Below are positions 10,863 through 18,406 of a DNA stretch of 64,000 bases, piece by piece (the stretch's first letter is position 1; each line of letters opens with the position of its first letter). Where the stretch lies: contig NZ_VLPL01000002.1 of the NCBI RefSeq assembly GCF_007558725.1, forward strand, positions 372,001-436,000, read 5' to 3'. The translations under genes were made by a program, and so were the position numbers. This DNA is from Fluviicola chungangensis. GTDB lineage: Bacteria > Bacteroidota > Bacteroidia > Flavobacteriales_D > Crocinitomicaceae. The notes beneath the pieces are model-generated. The model was not told where the DNA came from. It saw only the letters and a list, made by a program, of their open reading frames with translations, and did not search any database.

Positions 10863-11691
10863 GGTAATGTTTCAGGTGTGTTGGTGAACTAGTTTGATGC
10901 TGAAAATGAGCTGAATAACTTTTTAATCAGCAATACGTTTAGGGGATGGTTAAACATCCCCTAACTATTTTCAGATGCTTAGAAACGAAAAAAGAGCCAT
11001 TATTTCAACCACGTGTTTCAGAGGTGTTGGTGAATTGATGTCTTGTACTGATTGCTCCAATAAATTGATCAAATACGGTAAAACCAAAAATGGAAAACAG
11101 CGATATTATTGTTGTCATTGCTTAAAATCTCAGGTTCTCAAACCTTGTAAACCAGGATATGGAAATAAATTCAATAAACAAATTGTTCAATTCACCAAGG
11201 AAGGTCTCGGAATCAGAAGTACAGCAAGGATTTTAGAAATTGCTCCTTCCACCGTTATCCGGAAAATTTTGGCGATTGCGGATGGAATTGTACCATCCCG
11301 CATTTTAAATGGATTGCGGATTCAAGTTGATGAAATGCATACATTTATTCAGAATAAGAAAAGAGAAATTTACATCATTTATTCCTGGGACCAGGAATTG
11401 AAAAGAGCATTGAGTTTAGCGGTTGGAACAAGATCTAAAGCGAATTTGAGAAGAGTCATTAATCCGTTGTTGAATTCGGAGATTGAGTCGATAAATACAG
11501 ATCGGTATTCCGGATATCGAGGAGTTGTTCCGAAGAAATTTCATACAACGTTTAAACGTAGAAACAACGGAATAGAACGGCAAAACCTAAATTTGAGAAC
11601 TCACCTCAAAAGACTCAGTCGACGGACCATATGCTTCTCGAAATCCAAAGAAATGTTGGAAGCGGTTTTAAAGATTTATTTTTGGGTTTGA
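10863..11691 (+). mobile_element. IS1-family insertion element, ends uncertain
   Basis: The transposase at 11038-11691 defines the element. On its left, GGTAATGTTTCAG at 10863-10875 resembles the IS1 terminal repeat pattern, and related sequence occurs at 11016-11040, 13579-13591 and 13614-13626. No matching inverted right end could be found after 11691, so the right boundary is not defined; the element may be a one-ended or eroded copy. It separates the RHS toxin/immunity unit from a displaced RHS tip. Confidence 0.4.
11038..11691 (+). CDS. IS1-family transposase, full length
   Basis: This 217-residue protein fuses the two parts that are separate frames in classical IS1. The N-terminus is an InsA-like zinc ribbon (CTDC...CCHCLK), followed by a helix-turn-helix (TARILEIAPSTVIRKIL). 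The C-terminus is the InsB-like DDE domain with VDEMH, NTDRYSGY and ERQNLNLRTHLKRLSRRT. The open frame extends upstream to an ATG at 10975, but I chose 11038 because the protein then begins MSCTDC, matching how the second copy at 13799 begins with its zinc ribbon. It looks intact. The TGA stop abuts the next ATG, and the downstream RHS fragment lies in the same frame. Confidence 0.85.
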   Translation: MSCTDCSNKLIKYGKTKNGKQRYYCCHCLKSQVLKPCKPGYGNKFNKQIVQFTKEGLGIRSTARILEIAPSTVIRKILAIADGIVPSRILNGLRIQVDEMHTFIQNKKREIYIIYSWDQELKRALSLAVGTRSKANLRRVINPLLNSEIESINTDRYSGYRGVVPKKFHTTFKRRNNGIERQNLNLRTHLKRLSRRTICFSKSKEMLEAVLKIYFWV

Positions 11692-12897
11692 ATGCTCATT
11701 TATGTGAAACAGGATGTTTTTTTGATAATTTTAGAAATAGAACAAAGCCCGAACGGGACCAGCAGCTGGAGTACGATGATCAATATTTTGAGTACGAACG
11801 GAACAAATACGCAAACCTTTACACCCACACAGCCTTATGTGCGGGTGAAGTTCCTGAGCGGTAATGCATACTCCCTGGCAGATTTGAGCCTGGTGAGTGT
11901 GGATGTGGATACGAGTTATTCGTTGATTGCGCGTAGCGGTTATCGCTATGGGTTCAACTCAATGGAAAAGGACGACGAACTGAAAGGTGAAGGAAATAGC
12001 TATGATTTTGGGGCTAGATTGTATGATCCAAGAGTTGGAAGGTGGTTGAGTATAGATCCGCAAACCTCTAAACAACCTTCGTTTAGCCCTTATAAAGCAT
12101 TTTTGAATAGTCCAATCATCTTTAAAGATCCCGATGGTGAAGATGAATATTTAGTTATTATTATCAAGAATGAAAAGACGGGTGCACAACTGAGACTGGC
12201 TGTACCTGAACCAATTTCAAATAAACTTAGAGCCGGTAATATACGTGAAGCAGGAAACTCGACCAGTATATATGAAACGCAAAATTATTATGACTATAAA
12301 ACCGTATTTACGATAACAATTGGGGCAGATGGAAAAACTTCTGAGGATATTAAGCAATATACGCTGACAAATTCTAAACGATATACAAAAACCATGTTTT
12401 CATCAATAGTAAGTGGTGTAAGAACCGGAGCTATAGTCGATCCAGACGGATGGGATTTAGAACAGGCTGGCGGGTTTTATATGACAGGTGAGAATGGACA
12501 GGGAACAAAGTATCATTCAAAAAATGCCGATTATGTTGGCAATATAGATCAGTTACTCTCTATTTTGTCGAATTATAAAAAATCACCTGAATTTAAAATC
12601 AGCGGAACATTAACTAAAGATGACCCTAATGGACTTTGGCTAATGATTGGACAATTGACTAAATCAATGACAAAACAAGGCGAGATAATAGATAAAGGTA
12701 TGGAGATTGTTGATGAAGTTAAAGGAAATGGAGGGGGTGATGATTCATCTTCTGGAGATTCAACAGAAGTTCATGTATCTAAGACTGGAGCTGTCAAAAA
12801 ACCAGGAATTTACACCTACAAACAAAGTAATTCATCCATAAAAGCGGGAGAAACTCCAAACAAAAGTAATTCACGATTAATTAAAAGTCCTCAATAA
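11692..12897 (+). CDS. Orphan RHS tip (displaced C-terminal toxin fragment)
   Basis: The first 60-80 residues are the tail of another domain, followed by the closing RHS core motif (YRYGFNSMEKDDELKGEGNS, then DPRVGRWLSIDP at about residue 115). This matches the end of the core in the giant RHS gene. About 270 residues after it form a variable tip that I do not recognise; it has a Gly/Ser-rich acidic patch near 345-360. There is no signal peptide or shell, so this is a displaced RHS C-terminus that could be used by recombination into a full gene. The ATG at 11692 directly follows the transposase stop and may not be a real start. The stop overlaps the next gene's start (TAATG), implying translational coupling to an immunity partner. 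Confidence 0.7.
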   Translation: MLIYVKQDVFLIILEIEQSPNGTSSWSTMINILSTNGTNTQTFTPTQPYVRVKFLSGNAYSLADLSLVSVDVDTSYSLIARSGYRYGFNSMEKDDELKGEGNSYDFGARLYDPRVGRWLSIDPQTSKQPSFSPYKAFLNSPIIFKDPDGEDEYLVIIIKNEKTGAQLRLAVPEPISNKLRAGNIREAGNSTSIYETQNYYDYKTVFTITIGADGKTSEDIKQYTLTNSKRYTKTMFSSIVSGVRTGAIVDPDGWDLEQAGGFYMTGENGQGTKYHSKNADYVGNIDQLLSILSNYKKSPEFKISGTLTKDDPNGLWLMIGQLTKSMTKQGEIIDKGMEIVDEVKGNGGGDDSSSGDSTEVHVSKTGAVKKPGIYTYKQSNSSIKAGETPNKSNSRLIKSPQ

Positions 12898-13556
12898 TGA
12901 AAGTAATTAAGATTTTTCTATTATTGTTTATACCTCTTCAATACATTTCTTGTAGTGATGGCAGGGGTGTGAGTAAGCTTAAATCTAAATTTGAACACAA
13001 TGGTATAAAGATAAACGTTGATTCCCTCTATTACAGAAGCGAGTCGATATTAGATTATCAATTTGAATTGAATTATAAGTCCAACGAGATTTCTTATAAA
13101 CGTTATTTTAAAATGAAAGAAGATGGTCCTTTACTTGACGAATGGATCGATTTCGATAGCTTGAACCGATTAATAAATATTCATACTGCGATGATCAATT
13201 GTTCTTCGCTTTGTTACGATTCAATTAACATTAATGGTAATTTGTTTTCAACCCTGCAATTTGACGATGCTTATTGTTTGATAGCATTTAATGAAGAAGT
13301 AGTCGATATTTTTAAGTTGGATAGTAAACTTAGGTTCAATAAAACCTATAATAAGAATATATGGAAAGGAAGTAATGGTCTTGATATCGAAATTTTCACA
13401 ATTAGAAATAACGAAAAAGATTCCAGTTTTTCTTCATTATCAATTTTTAAATCATACAAAAAGGTTAATTGTAAACTCCGTGAGACCAAGTTAAATAAAC
13501 GCAATATGTTTGATGATGAAAAATTCAATTACATGAAAACTCAATACAAATATTAG
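12897..13556 (+). CDS. Lipoprotein, candidate immunity protein of the orphan RHS tip
   Basis: A 219-residue protein with a lipoprotein signal (MKVIKIFLLLFIPLQYISC, Cys at 19), so probably anchored in a membrane. The body is rich in Lys, Asn, Asp and Tyr and matches no family I know. Its ATG overlaps the stop of the orphan RHS tip by one base, the same neighbour arrangement as toxin and immunity genes. A lipoprotein immunity protein would suggest that the cognate tip acts in the periplasm or envelope, but that is inference from position. Base composition is AT-rich like the tip. A strong terminator follows at 13705. Confidence 0.6.
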   Translation: MKVIKIFLLLFIPLQYISCSDGRGVSKLKSKFEHNGIKINVDSLYYRSESILDYQFELNYKSNEISYKRYFKMKEDGPLLDEWIDFDSLNRLINIHTAMINCSSLCYDSININGNLFSTLQFDDAYCLIAFNEEVVDIFKLDSKLRFNKTYNKNIWKGSNGLDIEIFTIRNNEKDSSFSSLSIFKSYKKVNCKLRETKLNKRNMFDDEKFNYMKTQYKY

Positions 13557-13704
13557 TAGAATTATAATTCAACAAATTGGTAATGTTCCAGACTTGTTGA
13601 TGGCGTGTTGTTTGGTAGTGTTCCAGTTTGTCACCTATTGCAAAATGAAATTTCTAATAGCTTGATTTTTTAGGGGTAGATATTAAAATGTTGATCATTT
13701 TTTG

Positions 13705-13742
13705 GACGAAAGGTTACCTGACAAGGTAACTTTTCGTCTTTT
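13705..13742 (+). terminator. Rho-independent terminator
   Basis: Stem GACGAAA-G-GTTACC against GGTAAC-T-TTTCGTC with a 6-nt loop and a following T run. It ends transcription from the orphan RHS tip and lipoprotein pair. It lies between two IS-end-like motifs (13579, 13614) and the truncated transposase at 13799. Confidence 0.75.
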
Positions 13743-13798
13743 ATAACAACCTTAAATGCAGCAACTACGTTATAGCTATATCAAAATGTCACCTAAAT

Positions 13799-14170
13799 AT
13801 GCTTTGCCGTTTTTGCAATAACTCCTGTATCAGGAAAGGATGGAGTAAGAATACTCAAAAATATCGTTGTAAGACCTGTCTCAAATATCAGCGAAAACAA
13901 TATGTGTATCAATCCTGTCTGATTACACCTCAACAAATTTTGAAACTAACAAAAGAAAGTTGCGGAATTCGAAGTATAGGAAGAATTCTAAATATCTCAC
14001 CAACAACCGTAATCAGTCGGATTTTAAAAATTGCAGCAGAAGTTCAACGACCTTCTCCTATTTTATTCGGACAAGCCTACCAGGTAGATGAACTGTTCAC
14101 TTATATTGGCAACAAGCATAATCGGGTTTGCGTGCTAATTCCACATCCGGTGCTTACCCGTAGCCTTTGA
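13799..14170 (+). pseudogene. Truncated IS1-family transposase
   Basis: The 123 codons begin with the same layout as the transposase at 11038: zinc ribbon (CRFCNN...CKTCLK), helix-turn-helix (IGRILNISPTTVISRIL) and the first DDE aspartate context (YQVDELFTYIGNKHNRVCV). The protein then leaves the family pattern and stops after about 13 unrelated residues. The second aspartate and the glutamate are absent, so it cannot be active. It is only moderately similar to the first copy, so it marks an older and separate insertion. The break near 14135 is the likely site of a deletion. Confidence 0.75.
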
Positions 14171-14188
14171 GAACCGCACTCAAAACTA

Positions 14189-14209
14189 AAAAACTTACAT
14201 CTTTCCCAC
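14189..14209 (+). repeat. 21-nt motif upstream of 14276, copy 1 (promoter-like)
   Basis: AAAAACTTACATCTTTCCCA plus one C. The same 21-mer with one change (C to T) occurs at 14908-14928. Copy 1 ends 67 nt before the ATG at 14276. TACATYTTTC loosely resembles the Bacteroidota -7 box (TAnnTTTG), and a TTTG lies about 20 nt upstream in both places. Confidence 0.5.
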
Positions 14210-14275
14210 GTATGCAACCCATTATTTGGTACTTACAACTAAATGGCCTAACTTATTAGTAGAAAACCAAATGAT

Positions 14276-14869
14276 ATGAACTTACGAGTGATCAGTTGGG
14301 TACTTTGCCTGGTGACAATGGATTCCTTTTCACAAGGATATTCGGGAAATTTCGAAGTTCCCCATCAAAACAGGACCTATCATTTCACCCTGCAGGACGG
14401 TGAACTGAAAAACCCGGTGTATACTATTCTCGACGACACCGAGTATATCTACAGCATGTACCTGGCTGATTCGATTGTGCTTTCCGGGATCGATTCCCTC
14501 ACAGCCGTTCAGCAAAAAGACAGTTTGCTGAAAGAATTCCTCAGCCATTTTATAGGGACCTATGCAGAATACAACAAGAAAGGCAGGATGATAGCAGCAA
14601 GCTATTACCCAGTGTTGACCGATTTGGATGATGCCTCCTATCAGTCGTCGGTGGACCAACGCATGAACTTTTACCCGAATGGACAACCTTATGCTCAGTT
14701 TTACCAGAAAAACGGCAGGCCCGCCCGCAGCATTGTGTATTTTACCAGGGACGGGGAAATAGAAGAGATCACCGACCTCTCACAATACAAGGCAGGTGAA
14801 GAAGTGGTGATCCGGAATCCCTATGATTTCCGGAAACGAAAAGAAACCATCAAAATAGTGATCGAATGA
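14276..14869 (+). CDS. Secreted MORN/YwqK-like repeat protein
   Basis: A 197-residue protein with a signal peptide (cleavage likely after SFSQG). The body has tyrosine-glycine strand repeats of the MORN/YwqK type: EYNKKGRMIAASYY, then FYPNGQPYAQFYQKNGRPAR and VYFTRDGEIEE. Such repeats form flat beta-sheets. Small exported proteins of this kind are common in Flavobacteriales, and their function is unknown. A nearby ATG at 14271 is out of frame. The gene sits alone between the IS debris and the YihY gene, and shares a 21-nt upstream motif with the latter at nearly the same distance. Confidence 0.65.
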   Translation: MNLRVISWVLCLVTMDSFSQGYSGNFEVPHQNRTYHFTLQDGELKNPVYTILDDTEYIYSMYLADSIVLSGIDSLTAVQQKDSLLKEFLSHFIGTYAEYNKKGRMIAASYYPVLTDLDDASYQSSVDQRMNFYPNGQPYAQFYQKNGRPARSIVYFTRDGEIEEITDLSQYKAGEEVVIRNPYDFRKRKETIKIVIE

Positions 14870-14907
14870 CCCGGCCGGCGCGACCTTTTGAAATCATTTC
14901 CGGGCTG

Positions 14908-14928
14908 AAAAACTTACATTTTTCCCAC
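14908..14928 (+). repeat. 21-nt motif upstream of 14997, copy 2 (promoter-like)
   Basis: AAAAACTTACATTTTTCCCA plus one C, one base different from 14189-14209. It ends 69 nt before the ATG at 14997, so both copies keep almost the same distance to their genes. Confidence 0.5.
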
Positions 14929-14996
14929 ATCCGGCCCCGGATTTTTGGATTTCCCCCGCGATTGCCTTAAATTATTGATGATTAAAACACGATGGA

Positions 14997-15914
14997 ATGA
15001 CGGGAAAGAAAAGAACACTTCTCAAAAATCTGTATGCCATTACCAAAGCAACTGTTAAAAACTGGTGGAAAGCAGATCCCTTTCGTCAAAGTGCCGTTGT
15101 AGCGTATTATGCGGTCTTTTCTATCCCTGCCTTACTGGTCATTGTGATCGCTGTAGCCGGATTGGTTTTCGGGGAAGATGCCGTTCGCGGAGAAGTATCC
15201 GAGCAGATCAAAGGTGCGCTTGGAAACGAGACCGCCAAATCCATTGAAAACATCATTGCCAACGTTTCAGCACAAAAAAGCTCCGTTATAGCCACCATTA
15301 TCGGTATTGCAACCCTCATAATCGGTTCTACCGGTGTTTTTACCGAATTACAGATCTCCCTGAACCAGATTTGGGGTGTACAGGTCGTTGTCAAAAAGAA
15401 ATGGCTTAAAACCATCAAAAGCCGCTTATTTTCCTTCGGGTTGGTTTTATCGCTTGGGTTTTTAATGCTCGTTTCCCTGTTGCTCACCACGGGCCTGGAA
15501 GCCTTAAGCGAAATGATCAGGGACCGTTTTCCCGATTTTGTACCCTTTTTGCTGAAGGTTGCAGGTTTTGTACTTTCATTTGGGGTAATCACCGTGCTTT
15601 TTGCCTTGATGTTCAAAGTATTGCCTGACGCAAAGATCAAATTACGGGATGTTTGGATCGGTGCAATGGTCACAACTTTGCTTTTTATCCTGGGGAAATT
15701 TGGTTTGGGAATTTATTTCGCAAAAGCAAGCCCGGGTTCCGCTTACGGTGCCGCAGGATCGATTATTTTGGTTATGCTGTGGGTTTCGTATTCCTGTATG
15801 ATCCTGTTCCTGGGGGCGGAGTTTACCAAGCAGTATGCCACCTTCCACGGTCACGAAATCCAGCCCACATCCGAATCGCGGATAATGGAGCAGCCCAACC
15901 CGAAACGACTCTAA
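14997..15914 (+). CDS. YihY/BrkB-family inner membrane protein
   Basis: A 305-residue protein of the YihY/virulence factor BrkB family, close to the usual 280-320 residues. The N-terminal signature (WWKADPFRQSAVVAYYAVFSI) is followed by about six hydrophobic segments, including YAVFSIPALLVIVIAVAGLVF, SSVIATIIGIATLIIGSTGVF and LFSFGLVLSLGFLMLVSLLL. The late motif GSAYGAAGSIILVMLWVSYS ends in a conserved Tyr-Ser and is typical of the family. Members were once called ribonuclease BN in error; their real role is not settled. The gene is probably monocistronic and converges on the M61 peptidase gene. Confidence 0.85.
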   Translation: MTGKKRTLLKNLYAITKATVKNWWKADPFRQSAVVAYYAVFSIPALLVIVIAVAGLVFGEDAVRGEVSEQIKGALGNETAKSIENIIANVSAQKSSVIATIIGIATLIIGSTGVFTELQISLNQIWGVQVVVKKKWLKTIKSRLFSFGLVLSLGFLMLVSLLLTTGLEALSEMIRDRFPDFVPFLLKVAGFVLSFGVITVLFALMFKVLPDAKIKLRDVWIGAMVTTLLFILGKFGLGIYFAKASPGSAYGAAGSIILVMLWVSYSCMILFLGAEFTKQYATFHGHEIQPTSESRIMEQPNPKRL

Positions 15915-15964
15915 CAGGTCCGGTTTCAGGTTTACCCCCGAAAGCACCGGTGGATTGATTTCGG

Positions 15965-17482
15965 TCAATGCAGCCAGACCGCCCGCAATTTCTGCTGCTC
16001 TGCCGTTGGGTTTTCCACTTCAGAGATTTTTCCCTTGTCCAATTTGACTCCTGCTTTGAGCAACAATTCTTTCAATGGAAGCGTTTCCGTTCCCTGGATG
16101 TAATCCCGGATAAATGCCTCCAGTTCGGGATATCCGCTCACGATAACCAAGTCGGAAAAAAACTTCCCGTCTTCAAACGGTTTTCCCCGGTAATGAGCCA
16201 TTAAGTCGAGTACCAGGTCTTTGGTGCCGTACTCACCACCCGATAATTCACGCAGCCTGATGTCCAGGCATAAATTGACCAGCGCACCTTTCAGGTAGAC
16301 GTTGTAATACTGGTCCTGCATTTCCATTGGGTGAAGACTCAGGTCTGTCAATGCCAGGTTCGGATCGAATTGGTTCATAAATGCGATTTTCTCCTCCACC
16401 ATTTTGAAAAACTCCTTTTCTGTTTGCAATCCTGTTTTTACGGGCATATGCATGGTAAAATATTCCGTCATTCCTTCATACAACCACAAATGTTTTGAGA
16501 ATTTCGGTTCGTTGTAATCGTAGTTTTCAATTTCCTGTGAATGCAAACCCAGTGGCATCAGGGTGTGAAAAAACTCGTGGCTGGCAATTCCGTAAATGTT
16601 TTGACGAATCGTTTCGATATCCAATGGCATGTATAGCAGGATCAATGTTGAGTTGGAGTGCTCCAACCCATCACCGATGAGGTGATGGCGATTCGGTGCA
16701 AGGCTGTGATAGATCAAAAAGGTGTAATGATCTACCGGCAGCTTATCGTTCAGGTATTTCGACTGATTGATCAATAGCGGTCGAATGTATTCGGCAATGT
16801 CTTTTGAGATCGATTTCCCTGAAGTGGAATAACAGGCAACTTCAACCGAAATTCCCGGCAGCTTGATCATTGTCGTATCCGGAAGCGCATACAAGATCGG
16901 GTTGTCGACCAGTTGATGGTAGTCTTTTGCAAAAAACACATCCTGGTTCAGCTTCAGTGTCTTTTTCAAACTGGTCGCAGGATAAAGTTCCATTCCTTTT
17001 CGGATACTGATTTCGATCGGGTGGTGAAGGTGTCCGCGAAAATAACCGAACAGACTATTGGGAGTAATTACAAACGCACTGTCACTGAATGAGCTCGCAG
17101 CAGAGCGAAAGAATCCTTCCTTCAGGATGGTGTCAAAAGTTTCCCAGGCATCGTCTGCGAGATAAGAAACACGTGCTATATTTTTCGCATCGTATATCAT
17201 CCAGGAATTCATATCCGTTTGTGCTGTTTTCAATTTCTTCCCTTTCTTGTCGAATACTTCCAGGGTGCTGATATACTGTCCGAAATTCATTGCACCGTAA
17301 ATTCCCGGAATGATCTTCGGGAAACAAAAAGTCAGTGTGTCCTCTGAAAAACCACTGATCTTTAAATGAACCGCCAGCTTATCCTGAGAAAGGTCTTTCA
17401 GATTGGTTTCATAGTGGTAAGTGATCTGGGCATGAGTTGCTGCATAAATCGCCAAAAAGAAAATAAGAATAGCTCGTTTCAT
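15965..17482 (-). CDS. M61-family (glycyl aminopeptidase-like) metallopeptidase
   Basis: A 505-residue exported protein with signal peptide MKRAILIFFLAIYAATHA. It has the M61 layout: an N-terminal beta domain, then the zinc site HEFFH (GIASHEFFHTLMPLG, about residue 305) and the third ligand region LWLYEGMTEYF some 30 residues later. Family members are periplasmic aminopeptidases, some of which prefer N-terminal glycine. The C-terminal PDZ domain seen in many members is not evident here; the protein ends soon after a helical region. The ATG at 17482 precedes a good signal peptide. The gene is probably transcribed alone. Confidence 0.8.
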   Translation of the reverse strand: MKRAILIFFLAIYAATHAQITYHYETNLKDLSQDKLAVHLKISGFSEDTLTFCFPKIIPGIYGAMNFGQYISTLEVFDKKGKKLKTAQTDMNSWMIYDAKNIARVSYLADDAWETFDTILKEGFFRSAASSFSDSAFVITPNSLFGYFRGHLHHPIEISIRKGMELYPATSLKKTLKLNQDVFFAKDYHQLVDNPILYALPDTTMIKLPGISVEVACYSTSGKSISKDIAEYIRPLLINQSKYLNDKLPVDHYTFLIYHSLAPNRHHLIGDGLEHSNSTLILLYMPLDIETIRQNIYGIASHEFFHTLMPLGLHSQEIENYDYNEPKFSKHLWLYEGMTEYFTMHMPVKTGLQTEKEFFKMVEEKIAFMNQFDPNLALTDLSLHPMEMQDQYYNVYLKGALVNLCLDIRLRELSGGEYGTKDLVLDLMAHYRGKPFEDGKFFSDLVIVSGYPELEAFIRDYIQGTETLPLKELLLKAGVKLDKGKISEVENPTAEQQKLRAVWLH

Positions 17483-17544
17483 AGGATTTTTGAATCTAAG
17501 ACTATTTTAACGCACCAAAAGTTACAAAATTGTTATAGGAAAAC

Positions 17545-17574
17545 GGTAGGCACGCGATTAATCGCGTGCCTACC
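17545..17574. repeat. 30-bp perfect palindrome (REP-like)
   Basis: GGTAGGCACGCGATT followed directly by its exact reverse complement. It resembles the palindrome at 45703-45724 (same ATTAAT centre flanked by GC-rich arms), suggesting a dispersed palindromic repeat family. It lies 63 nt before the M61 gene and is not at a gene end for that gene, so a terminator role is less likely. Confidence 0.8.
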
Positions 17575-17611
17575 TAATACTACCGCAGAAAAATACTTAT
17601 TAAAATACAAA

Positions 17612-17638
17612 CCCCCGATGAATATTCTCCATCGGGGG
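17612..17638 (-). terminator. Hairpin, possible minus-strand terminator
   Basis: CCCCCGATG and CATCGGGGG pair across a 9-nt loop. On the minus strand the hairpin is followed by TTTGTATTTT, a weak T tail. Upstream on that strand lie the ACCTAA repeats and the short open stretch at 17852-17763. Confidence 0.45.
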
Positions 17639-17892
17639 CGTAGCTACCACACGTACTTCACTATCAACCTGTACATGTATTACCTCTAAATTAAACCTAA
17701 ACTGAAACCTAAACTAACCTAATTGTTACCTAACTTATAGCGTTATGATTGATAGTACGCTCTTAATTTTCCTTCATAATCTTCAATGTCGCAACAGCTG
17801 CCTTAGGGATTTTGTAATTCAAACCCACTATACCATAATTCCTAAGTCTACACTATTGCAAGATCTTTATCTTTCGAATTATTCGTATTTTC

Positions 17893-17926
17893 GTGGTAGA
17901 GGCCCCCAGGGGGACCTTGCTGCCAC
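17893..17926. repeat. 34-nt GC-rich hairpin
   Basis: GTGGTAG pairs with CTGCCAC, then AGG with CCT and CCCCC with GGGGG around a single A. This is much more GC-rich than its surroundings. There is no T run, so it is not a normal terminator. Confidence 0.5.
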
Positions 17927-18061
17927 TTCGAACGGAAATAATCCTTATAACTCAATTTCTGTATGTCAACTTTTTTGTCACTTATGCTGAAATCGATTTT
18001 TCAAAAGTGATTTTCTTGCAAATACTATTATAAAGAACGTGCCAAAGAGAAACAAAACAAA

Positions 18062-18086
18062 AAAACCGCTGTAAATCAACGGTTTT
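18062..18086 (-). terminator. Rho-independent terminator, minus strand
   Basis: AAAACCG and CGGTTTT form the stem, with an inner TG/CA pair. On the minus strand the hairpin is followed by a run of T. It would end minus-strand transcription coming from the regulator gene at 18510, or from an RNA encoded in 18090-18500. Confidence 0.6.
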
Positions 18087-18110
18087 AGCGTGGGTGCCTT
18101 TTCAAAATAT

Positions 18111-18150
18111 TTTCAAAATGAAAAAAATATTTTCAAAATGAAAAAAATGA
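18111..18150. repeat. Two tandem copies of a 20-bp AT-rich repeat
   Basis: TTTCAAAATGAAAAAAATAT is followed by a copy with 18/20 identity; a partial copy precedes at 18100-18110. The same core (AAATATTTTxxCAAAATGAA) occurs at 22406-22424 upstream of the histidine kinase gene. Confidence 0.6.
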
Positions 18151-18258
18151 AAGAAAAAAGCGGCCTTTGCTTGTGGGGTTATGTACTTAAAACAGGGAGT
18201 ACTAAATACACCCCGCTGATTCATAATTTTCAGTAGCTGCAGGTGGGCACTCGTTATC

Positions 18259-18406
18259 TTTTCCACATATGTGCAGATTAACTACTCGGCTAATGCTTAC
18301 GCTGACCTTGCTCTGCCGAAGTGGCACGCAAGGCAAGAGCTTCAACGCACTCGCTTAAGTGGCGACTGTGGTAAGCGCCACAGATAATCAGTGCATCTGT
18401 GGAAAA
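18259..18406. repeat. 148-nt nested inverted repeat (hairpin RNA or MITE-like element)
   Basis: Outer arms 18259-18280 and 18385-18406 pair at 17 of 22 positions and begin with perfect TTTTCCACA/TGTGGAAAA. Inside, GGC-GCTTAC (18288-18300, with a TAAT bulge) pairs with GTAAGC-GCC (18371-18379). At the centre CTTGC (18307) and TGCC pair with GGCA and GCAAG (18328-18332). The right arm also forms its own hairpin CCACAGAT/ATCTGTGG (18378-18402). No open frame uses it. Confidence 0.65.

Noticed and set aside
10975-11037. Upstream extension of the IS1 transposase to the ATG at 10975
   Set aside because: The extra 21 residues have no match to the family, and the second copy begins at the zinc ribbon. 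The DNA there looks like part of the IS end.
11692-11740. Inverted right end of the first IS1 element
   Set aside because: No reverse complement of GGTAATGTTTCAG is present. TGTGAAACAGG gives only a few matching bases.
15107-15673. 188-codon minus-strand open frame
   Set aside because: Antisense to the YihY gene; low-complexity Thr/Ser/Lys pattern expected from the reverse of membrane codons.
17745-17990. 81-codon plus-strand open frame
   Set aside because: No family match recognised, no ribosome binding site, and it crosses a GC-rich hairpin. The minus-strand reading in the same place is at least as coding-like.
18320-18336. Possible sigma-54 promoter (TGGCACG)
   Set aside because: The -24 part fits but the GC of the -12 part is 8 rather than 10 nt after the GG, so the required spacing is not met.
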